From NCBI GenBank assembly GCA_963971425.1, contig OZ020517.1:23074462-23138461 (forward strand): 64,000 nt of DNA. The letters run 5' to 3'. Below the pieces are notes generated by a model that was not told the origin of the DNA, ran no database searches, and saw only the letters and a list, made by a program, of their open reading frames with translations. Below, piece after piece: positions 56,501 to 64,000 of this stretch. The DNA is from Bryoerythrophyllum caledonicum (Eukaryota; Streptophyta; Bryopsida; Pottiales; Pottiaceae). The number at the start of each line of letters is the position of its first letter. Positions within the stretch are counted from its first letter, which is position 1. Position numbers and translations under genes: made by a program.

Positions 56501-57157
56501 TGCCATCACACTCTGGGAACATGGCTCGAGCTGTCGAAGGCCATCGCCGGTTCTTAGGCCACCGCAAAACCATCACTCCTGACAGGTTTGCAACCAGAAA
56601 AGCATCAATTGTTGATCATTTTGTGATGACAGCTGATTGAGTTACGTTACGAAAGATGGAGGGTACATTAGCTCGCTTGAATGCTGCAAGAGCCGCAACT
56701 GTGAACTTGAATGTGAATGATATGTTGAGTTTTTTATCGATTCTGATTTTCTCATTGATAGGGCTATTCTGACATGGTCTAGGCTGTGGCTGTTTTGAAA
56801 CCAGGAAGGAGTTGGTGGCTTTGTTTGACCTGCTGGACAAAGGTTTTCTTGAAGAGAATCAGGAGCTTGCGGAAGTGATAACGACACTGCACCTCACCCG
56901 GTACATTTCATTTAGAGAATGAATTCCTGTTTGTATCTGTGACTAGATAGAAACCTCGTTGTGAGGACGTGTAGTTTTATTAAGCGACTGGCACCTATTT
57001 TTGTAGGCACGGTGCTCCTCGCAACCGCGAAGGGCCACTGAAAGGTACCAAGGGCCGAGACAAGTTCCGGTCTGAAGAGGCTTTCTACACGAATCCTACT
57101 CCTGATTGTCTGTGCCAGCATCCCCACTTCGACTCGCAACAGTCAAACGACGAATGA
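53523..57157 (+). CDS. RRT: O-fucosyltransferase-family protein, GT106, RG-I rhamnosyltransferase-like
   Basis: Twelve exons were read: 53523-53723, 53931-54056, 54276-54339, 54636-54703, 54826-54914, 55107-55287, 55540-55668, 55887-56020, 56116-56329, 56401-56585, 56805-56900 and 57007-57157. They give 545 residues with consistent GT-AG phases. It is a type II membrane protein: short basic N-terminus, one helix ([20 protein letters not shown]), an acidic stem, then the catalytic domain. Key blocks are [57 protein letters not shown] (the HLRYE loop), [20 protein letters not shown], and [20 protein letters not shown] followed by [11 protein letters not shown]. Close relatives (Arabidopsis RRT1) add rhamnose to the rhamnogalacturonan I backbone of pectin in the Golgi. 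The exact acceptor here is inferred; other GT106 activities are possible. Confidence 0.9.
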
Positions 57158-57429
57158 TAATATTAGAAACTTAGAAGAGATTGACGAAATTCAAGTAGTA
57201 GACGATGCTCAGATGTATACATTCTGATGAGCTTGCTCTACTTCTCTATGTATGCACAATCGTGCTGTAACTAGCATTAGGCTGAGTGACAACATGGCAA
57301 GACTCCCTGTTTCTTGTGTCGGGACTAGAAAAGTCTCCTTCCTCGTCCTCCAAGACCCCCGGTCAGAGCTTGGACCTTTGGGCCTTAGGCTCCTGATCTA
57401 CAGTCGACAAATGAGATCCACCATCGACG
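57158..57429. other. GT106 3' flank
   Basis: This holds the 3' UTR of the GT106 gene. No other feature is seen. Confidence 0.4.
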
Positions 57430-57942
57430 GCGAAGGCCCCACCAGCCCGCGGTGGGGCGCGAGGGCCGGGCTTGGAACATTGATGCTCAGGGTTTGCTTT
57501 GCACCTCGATCAAGTACTACCCACTTTGTTTGCAGTAGATCGTCCGACTCCATTGGCGAGGGAAGGATCGGAACTGATCTCCGTCGTTCTCGTATTATTG
57601 CTGCAAGCGTATGCTGACGTTGTTGCCACTCAATTCTTGCTATTCCGACAATCGCATATTCAATCAGCGAGTATTTCTTATTGAGTGCCACTTCGGACGA
57701 GGTTCTAGTTGTCAAGATTCTTACTTCCGCTTCTAGACCGGCATAAAGAATTGTAGTACACGCTGACGTTGCCACTCAATTCTTGCTGTACCGACAATCA
57801 CAGTATTTCTTTCGGAGAGTATTTCTTATTAACTGCTGCTTCGAACGGCGTTCTGGTTGTCAAGATTCTAATTGTAGCTTCTAGTCCCGACATAAAGAAT
57901 TGTAGTACCTGCTCAATTTCTCAGGTTTGGTCTACGGGGTTT

Positions 57943-57981
57943 GGGTGGTGAGAGTCCCGGGACCAAACTCTCACCACCCGG
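57943..57981. repeat. Short perfect inverted repeat
   Basis: ggtggtgagagt and actctcaccacc flank a cccgggaccaa loop, followed by another cccggg. The potential hairpin sits at the join between block B and repeat R4 and may be an insertion scar. Confidence 0.7.
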
Positions 57982-58009
57982 GACTCAACGTCAGAAGGTG
58001 CCACTGGTC

Positions 58010-58215
58010 GCCACAGTATTCTAGTGTCGTATTTGAATATGATAAGGTTCACATATTGAAATGATCTCCAAATGAGAGATGTTAGTTGAAAAATCTTCAA
58101 TTCCAAGGTGTAAGTCTTGCTAAATTTTAATACATTTTCTGTATTCGATATAGTAAAAGACGTGGCTGTATATTCGGCTCCCAACTGACGTTGAAGGGTT
58201 AATCCTTTGTCGTGG
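58010..58215. repeat. Dispersed repeat R4, copy 3
   Basis: Matches 44490-44700: tcgtatttgaatatgataag, acatattgaaatgatctcca, ggtgtaagtcttgct and tgaagggttaatcc. Confidence 0.75.
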
Positions 58216-59109
58216 AGGTGATCGGTATACTTCTCCTGGGCTGATCTTTTCTTGTGCCGCATCCAGTCTAGAATTTGGATCGTTAGACGACATGATTTTA
58301 TATGTGGAAGGAATCCAGAAATTTATCGAGACATTTTTATAGATCTCTAGATATAGAGAGCCTGTGCGGAGACCGACAACTTAGGCGAGGTCCGGTAAGA
58401 GCTCACGGAGAAGCTCAGAATATGCAGGTTGTTTCTGATGCAAGCGCAGTTTTCTCAAACCCCTACGTCAAAAGTCGAGACCGAATAATTTCGTGGTGCA
58501 CGGAGCTGTGTTCCAGGTGCTGAGTTGCTAAGAGCAGGAAGCTCTACAAGATCATTAGGTGCTCGCTTGATGGCGTATTTCTCTAGAATCAACATGTTCG
58601 GACCAAAGGCCGAGTCGTCATCTGCCACTCCCTCTGCTATTCCATCTGGTAAATTCTTGTTGGACATTTGAGTTATTTGTAAATTTTTGATACGAATAGT
58701 TTGACCATTACTCTCATTTATATTACTCTCATTTATATGATTGAATCAGCCCCATTTCTACAAGTAGTTCGAACAGAAGGCAGCTAATTTTACTTCGTAC
58801 TTAAGTTTAGACCTAACCAAGATCCTCCATATTATCTAGTACTTATTGAGGATAGATATGTAGTAGTGAAATAGAAAGAACAGGTAGCTTATTGAAACAT
58901 GGGGTAACTTCAAACTATTGGAGTCTGATGTGTGCTTCGACAGTCAAATTAGCACTTGGAGGTCCAACCCACGTTTGGACCCAGTTTAATGATCATTGGA
59001 TTCTGATTTCAATCTTGGTTTCCTTCACGTATGAAACCTCTTTAGAAGAGTGAGACTCCAGTTTGACGCATTATAATTGCGCGTTGTAACATTTTGGCAA
59101 GCGCTCAAA

Positions 59110-59958
59110 ATCCAGCTACTACGCCGGAGCAGTTCTTGGAGCTAACGAAAGCATGCCAGGACCAAGCGCAAGGGATGCTTAGGCCAAATGTGGACGGTTC
59201 TGTGTCGCTCTTGAGAGTCAACGATAGACAGCCAAATATCTAGCTGAAAAATTGAAGTTGGCTGTTCAAGAGGCAGAGCTGTTCCTAAGGCATATCCAGG
59301 GAAATTCAATTTCACAGGGGGCAAGGACGATTTTTCTTGTTGATTTCAAGCTGCTGTATGATGTTGCCTACGCAACAGAAAACTTTATCCAAACCTGTTG
59401 TAGAGATGCATGGGTTGCAGCCGCCTTCTTGATGCCGAGTATGTCACAGGATGTTTTGTCGATAAGTTTTGATCTAGCGTAGCTAACATACTTCTTTTCT
59501 GGAAACTACATGATTGACGTTGAGAGTGTTTACAAAGCTGAAGCATCCATCATGACAGAGAAAGCAACAAATGAAAGACATCAGTTATTAATGAATGTGA
59601 AGACACTGCTGCAGACAGAGGAGAAAACTAGCACGGAGTATCGGGTGGCAGAATTTCTATTGGAAAGTCTTGAAATCCAGGAGCATATCGCAGACATTGA
59701 GAGCTTGACAGAAGAGAAATGTTTGGGAAGAGGTGGCTATGCTGCTGTGTACAAATCAATGTGGCTGGGAATTGATGTTGTTGTGAAGACGTTTCATGGT
59801 CCAAGTTCCCCACTGGCCTTTTAGACAGAGGTTTCAATCGTGGGAGGCTTGTCCCATCCCAACCTCGCACCCTTGTTTTGTTTCGCACCCTTGTTTTGTT
59901 ATGCAGAAGATGATCGGGAGTGTTTCATAGTGATGGAATTGATGGATTGTGATCTTTC
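59110..59958 (+). pseudogene. TKL-type protein kinase, copy B (truncated)
   Basis: Parallels copy A: ELTKACQDQAQGMLRPNVDG, then after a frame change KLAVQEAELFLRHIQGNSIS, ENFIQTCCRDAWVAAAFLMP, a TAG at about 59480, and NYMIDVESVYKAEASIMTEK through LTEEKCLGRGGYAAVYKSMW and VVVKTFHG. A frameshift and an 18-bp tandem duplication (cgcacccttgttttgtt, near 59865) follow. Homology ends at gattgtgatctttcc (59958), where the gypsy fragment begins, so everything after the N-lobe is missing. It is not functional. Confidence 0.8.
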
Positions 59959-60100
59959 CAACAACTAGAGCAAGTCCAATCCCGGAACCATAGAGTGGAA
60001 AGAGGCGGCGTCAAGCAAGCCATATGCCAACCGTGATGGCAATGGTCACAAAGCAACATAGTAGCTGTGCCCTTCTTCTCCCAGCACACGAAACATATAA
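59959..60100 (-). pseudogene. PHD finger tail of the gypsy Pol
   Basis: The frame VVADGLICFVCWEKKGTATM followed by LLCDHCHHGWHMACLTPPLS and WFRDWTCSSCW shows the C4HC3 spacing of a PHD zinc finger: CxxC, CxxC, HxxC, CxxC. It is open and unbroken, unlike the integrase upstream. The element homology stops right after the last cysteine pair. Confidence 0.8.
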
Positions 60101-61640
60101 GGCCGTCTGCCACAACGGCCAACTCTGGATGAACAGAGCCATCAATCGGTAATTGATAGGAAGCACAGTTTTTAGAGTGCTCCCGAGACTCCCATCCATC
60201 CTTGCCTTCCAGTAACTAGATCCTACTAGGCAACACGTCCTTCCCATGGAGAATAGTTTGTCTTGCCTTGACGTCCAACGTCATAGGCGCCTCACGCTAT
60301 AGATAAATGTAATTTCATGTGGAGAAACTATTCCGCAGTTGAGGTCGATAGGCATTGCTATGAATACGAGCTTACTGTAAGGTATCACGATGCTGAGCAA
60401 TGGATAAATTCTCTATGGCCATAAGCATGGCCGGCTTGAAGAACTCCGCTCAATCTCGTTGAAGCTGCGCCCACATCTCTGGATCATCCAAATTTACAAT
60501 CGGAGCCAATTTTTCCCGAACAGAACTCTGTAAAATTGGCTCCCGTCCGTGTAACAACTAATACGGACTAAAAGCAGTCACTACGCCTGCCGGCTAAATC
60601 GGTAACCCATGGTATCATTAGATCACAATCACGGTGGCCACCCTGAAGTAATCTATACTTCCATAGGCTCTGCTTCACGGTTTGAACCACACGCTCCGCC
60701 AAACCATCCGCTTCCCGGTGATCCCGGAGAAGTGGTACCGTGGTCAATCAAAGCCTTGGTATACAAGCTTCGAAAGCCCCAAGGCACGGGTGCCCTTGAT
60801 CTATCAAAATCGCAATTGGGGCTCCAAAACGAGACAACACCTGGTCGAGGAATGCCATGGTCACCAACTCTGAAGAGTTCTGCGGAAGAGCCTTACGCTC
60901 AATCTACTTGTTGAAATGCGCCACCATCACGAATATATACTTGGCTCCACTTGCAGTCACGACAAGTGGATCTGCAAAGTCACAGACCACCGGTATCTTA
61001 GATCCATAATGCGCACAGGTTGCAACTACGCTGACAAGGTGTTGAAGTTGGATCGTACCCGATTACATACTTCACAACGAGAAACATATGTGGCGACTTG
61101 CTGATACATGCCGATCCACTAGTATTGGCTGCACAACATTGAATGAGTCCGCCGCACACCAAAATGTCAGAGGTCTTCGAGTACTTGCCATACCAACGAA
61201 GCCCTCTGATCAGGCCTCGGAAGTATGTGCCTAGTCTCATCTGGCCACACCCGAAATAGAAGCCCATTTTCTCAACGAAACCTTGCTATTCGCTGTCCAA
61301 TTCAATCAAGCTTCTGATTCGGTGTCCAATTCAATCATGCTCCATAGCAAAAAGATTTGGGGAAATGCCCCATGGTGTTGCTTGTGCAAGACTAGACCGT
61401 CTTCTCACACATCGCTAACAACTTAGGCCCTATCCGATTCCTCATCCGTTGCCAAATCAGGCAACGTCGACGCGGAGCAAGACATCAACGTGATTTCAGC
61501 CGCTGCATGCCACCCCGGGACTGACACCCTGTCACAGTCCCCATGCCACTTGGCACCACTCATATCCTCTTCTGAGAGACTTAGATTGCGAGGTAGACCA
61601 TCCATATCCATCAGTGTTGTCTACATAGACGGACAGGGGC
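59959..61640 (-). mobile_element. Ty3/gypsy Pol fragment: integrase plus C-terminal PHD finger
   Basis: Minus strand, read with stops and frame changes: LDGLPRNLSLSEEDMSG-like linker (61611-61423); an HHCC zinc site (HFGVRRTHSML, YVSRCEVCNRVRSNF) near 61160-61050; integrase core with ADPLVVTASGAKYIFVMVAH, LDQVLSRFGAPIAILIDQG and READGLAERVVQTVKQSLWK, carrying the D,D,E residues; a post-core segment (EMWAQL, FFKPAMLMAIENLSIAQHRD, REAPMTLDVKA); and finally a PHD finger. It lacks RT, protease and LTRs. A truncated, dead copy. Confidence 0.85.
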
Positions 61641-61789
61641 CCAAAGACAGCGGACAAACGGACAGTCGGACGGACAACACTATTTGGCGGACAATTGCGT
61701 GTAAAAAAAAATTACAAACCCTAAATCAAATTTTCAACTTAAATAAAACACGTGTGTCCGACACGTCAGACGGCTTTCCACATCACATT

Positions 61790-62085
61790 AAGGGGCGGGC
61801 GCCTGCCTTCGGACCGCGTGCACAGCATTTGGGGCCGGGCGCGTACCAATCTGGACCGGGCGGGTTCATGCAGGGCCGGGCGCGTTCCAATTAGGGTCGG
61901 GCGCGTGCATATCAAGGCCGGGTGCGTACCCCTCAGGGCCGGGCGCGTACCGTCAAGGTCGGGCGCGTACCGTTAGGGGCCAGGCGCGCAACGTTACGGG
62001 CCTGGCGCGTACTGCTGTGGGTCGCGAGCGCACCTGCCTATCGGGCGCGCGCGCTTATGGGGAGCGTTTGCGCCTCAAAAGGGCT
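61790..62085. repeat. 21-bp GC-rich satellite, cluster 1
   Basis: About 12 units of consensus gggccgggcgcgtaccnnnca (mostly 20-22 bp) vary mainly in the last 6-8 bases. Because 21 is a multiple of 3, frames stay open and give heptapeptide repeats; these are not genes. Confidence 0.85.
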
Positions 62086-62297
62086 GAGGTAGAAAGAATT
62101 TGAAAGAATACAATTGTACAAGGGTGGTCTAACCTTAAAATTATTTATTTCAATGTGGTGCCTTCATGAATGGGCACTTTCAACTCCAAGTACATATTTT
62201 AAGCCACGATACTATTGTATCATGCAATCACCACACCACTAAATGTAGTTTTAACTTGTAGTACCCTCGTGTCCGCATATAGTGTTGGAGCCCGAGC

Positions 62298-62655
62298 ATC
62301 TGGGGCCGGGCGCGCACAAAGGGGACCGCGCGCGTACTCTATGTGGCCGGGCCCGCATGCTGTGAGGCCGGATGCGCACAATGTGGGGCCGTGCGCATAC
62401 TCTATGTAGCCGGGCGCGCACGTTGTGGGCCAAAAACGCACGTTGTGGGCCGGGTGCGTACGCTGTGGGGCCGTGCGCGTACGCGATAGGGTCGGGCGCG
62501 TACAATGTTGGGGCGTGTGCGTACTTTATGTGGCCAGTTTAGCACGCTTTGGGGCTGGGCGCATTCAATGTGTAGCCGGGCGCGCAGATTTGGGGCCGGG
62601 CGCGCGCATTGTGCAGTCGGGCGCGCACTCTAAGGGTCGGGCGCGCGTTTTAGAT
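62298..62655. repeat. 21-bp GC-rich satellite, cluster 2
   Basis: About 17 units of the same type (gccgggcgcgcacnntgtggg), separated from cluster 1 by about 210 bp of unrelated AT-rich DNA. Confidence 0.85.
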
Positions 62656-63379
62656 TCTTCCAAAATACTTCAAGGTTTGCACTAATTCGACCATATATTG
62701 AAACATTGCAACACTTAACATTTTGATATGTAAAAAATCTTAGAGTTTGTTTGGATTTCCATTGTCCTCCAATCAACAGGTACGCCAAGTACCACCTCCG
62801 CGTAAACCATCCATAAAATTGAATAATTGACCAAGTTGCGGCGCACTTTCGCCTCGTCATAAATGTGCTAGTACGCTTGAATGCAACGCTCCTTGAAGAA
62901 CTCATTGGTGCAGTACTCCAGATTGGCCCTATTTGTACGTCGCACTAGAGAATACCGCAAGTATGGCCGGAGGTGCCCCAAATGACACCATCCAATGTAT
63001 TTTGCACATTGTGCAAATGTCCATGGAATTGGAACTGCCTCCCAACTAGAAAATGCCTTCATCTTTCATCCATCAACACGCGAAGGTGCTTCTTCTGATT
63101 TTTGCGTGCGTGATGTTTATCACGTTGTCGTTTTCCGTGGGAACTGCCAGTGGTATATGGCTGTCGAAAATCCATGGTTCAAATTGGCGCGACGAGGTAG
63201 AGAAATACGAAGGTGGAGAAATACAAAGGTGTTAATAGACACCGTAAAAAACTTCCCAAAAGTGCCAAGCAAGCAGCCCCCACGTGGCAGTTGCAGGCCA
63301 AAGGCCTAGGAAGTGGGGCCCAAAACTTGAAAATCCAATATTTATATAATCAGTGACCTATGGCGGGAGCATACGACCA
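62656..63379. other. DNA between satellite clusters with weak coding-like frames
   Basis: On the plus strand, 63053-63235 encodes a hydrophobic helix (KVLLLIFACVMFITLSFSVG) followed by SGIWLSKIHGSNWRDEVEKY, like the start of a type II membrane protein. On the minus strand, 63062-62760 reads GHLRPYLRYSLVRRTNRANL, then after a stop IYDEAKVRRNLVNY. The two cannot both be real where they overlap. The minus frame looks more protein-like and may be a transposon or gene remnant. Neither family is recognised. Confidence 0.3.
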
Positions 63380-63580
63380 AGAGGCGCGCAAACGCGAGGG
63401 GGCTACGCGCGAATGCTAGAGGGTTGGGCACGTACGCTGGAGGGCTACACGCGAACGTTGGAGGGTTGCGAGCGTACGCGAGAGGGCTGCGCGCGATCGC
63501 GATGGGGCTGCACGCATACGAGATGGGGCTGCGCGCGTACAAGACGGGGCTGATCGAGCACGGTCGGGCGCGCACATTTC
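63380..63580. repeat. 21-bp satellite, cluster 3 (variant)
   Basis: Nine exact 21-bp units of a variant form, gagggctacgcgcgaatgcta and relatives. The plus strand therefore reads heptapeptides such as EGWARTL, EGYTRTL and EGCARSR. Confidence 0.9.
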
Positions 63581-64000
63581 TGGATCAAGCACCTACCTAG
63601 TGGAGAGAACTTGACATACTCTAATTTCCAAAATTCCATTTCCGACATGTAGAAATGCCAATGTCAACTTCAATCAAGTTTACATGACGGGTCATCTACA
63701 CAAATCACTAATTTGCAATTTCCATGAATTCTAAGAAAGTAAAAATTGCATAAAGTGGGTAGACTGGGTTTGTGTATGGAAATTTTTTTCTCTGTTACAA
63801 TATATTACTACAATTTTGGCACTATTACAATTTAGTGAATTTATTTGGTTGGCTCAAATGATTTGACTTCTATCTTCCAGAAATCTATGAGCATGTACTG
63901 AAAATTTGATTTACGTACAAAAAATCATAAACAATCCAATATTTTTGAAATGTTCAAGGAAAGTAGTTAAACACTATAATGTTTTAAAAATATCTTCTAA
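63581..64000. other. AT-rich intergenic DNA to window end
   Basis: Nothing recognisable. Confidence 0.4.

Larger units (their letters stand above)
57430..59958 (+). repeat. Segmental duplication block B (paralogue of 32217-34530)
   Basis: Collinear with block A through the kinase N-terminus. Within it, cattcttgctgt/ccgacaatc and gttct(a/g)gttgtcaagattct occur twice (57655-57745 and 57775-57910), so part is internally duplicated. Repeat R4 copy 3 (58010-58215) is inserted in it. The block ends at the gypsy fragment. Confidence 0.8.

Noticed and set aside
62220..62505. Heptapeptide-repeat proteins on the minus strand
   Set aside because: By-product of 21-bp satellite periodicity; open in more than one register.
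61790..63580. CRISPR-like array
   Set aside because: Units are contiguous 21-mers with drifting ends, not identical repeats with unique spacers, in a plant genome.

Overview
This is a window of nuclear DNA from a land plant. The evidence is spliced genes with short GT-AG introns, a chloroplast-targeted PSII-assembly protein (LPA3), a GT106 rhamnosyltransferase-like protein, an L-type lectin, a plant-type LSG1 GTPase, and a retrotransposon primed by a tRNA that looks like plant tRNA-Gly(UCC). Some families point away from seed plants: TKL kinases with a conserved N-terminal helical region, an HSPA12-like Hsp70, a DUF7869-type protein and a Ty3/gypsy Pol ending in a PHD finger. My best guess is a bryophyte, most likely a moss, or another early-diverging land plant. 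The species cannot be fixed from sequence alone.

Five genes look intact. Four lie in the first 17 kb: LPA3 (minus, 1929-3122, one exon), RRP46 of the exosome core (plus, 6774-8749, eight exons), a secreted L-type lectin (minus, 8928-9906, two exons, tail-to-tail with RRP46) and LSG1, the 60S-export GTPase (minus, 14432-17089, seven exons). The fifth is a Golgi-type O-fucosyltransferase/RG-I rhamnosyltransferase-like protein (plus, 53523-57157, twelve exons). They do not form a pathway; they are housekeeping islands in repeat-rich DNA. RRP46 and LSG1 both serve RNA or ribosome biogenesis, and LSG1 carries a telo-box next to its start codon.

The rest is mostly mobile DNA and decay. From 18346 to 29646 lies a truncated minus-strand Ty3/gypsy element (RT, protease, gag, primer-binding site) whose long 5' LTR is split by a nested 3.5-kb TG...CA element; the tail of a sister copy of the nested element occupies 1-840. 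From 30130 to 35914 are remnants of an unknown membrane protein, an unknown exon, a TKL kinase and an HSPA12-like Hsp70. A second copy of the kinase block sits at 57430-59958 and is cut off by a gypsy integrase-PHD fragment. A decayed DUF7869-type gene fills 38211-40960. A 3.3-kb Tc1/mariner element with about 750-bp inverted repeats made of about 185-bp tandem units occupies 47163-50465.

Several MITE families can be defined from the window itself. One is a 352-bp TA-duplicating family (five copies, one with a paralogous empty site), one is a hAT-type MITE with a perfect 8-bp duplication, one is a family with CCTAAAGGACCAAG ends, and one is a 552-bp element with 25-bp perfect inverted repeats and an internal 154-bp foldback. 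The last 2.2 kb carry three clusters of a GC-rich 21-bp satellite.
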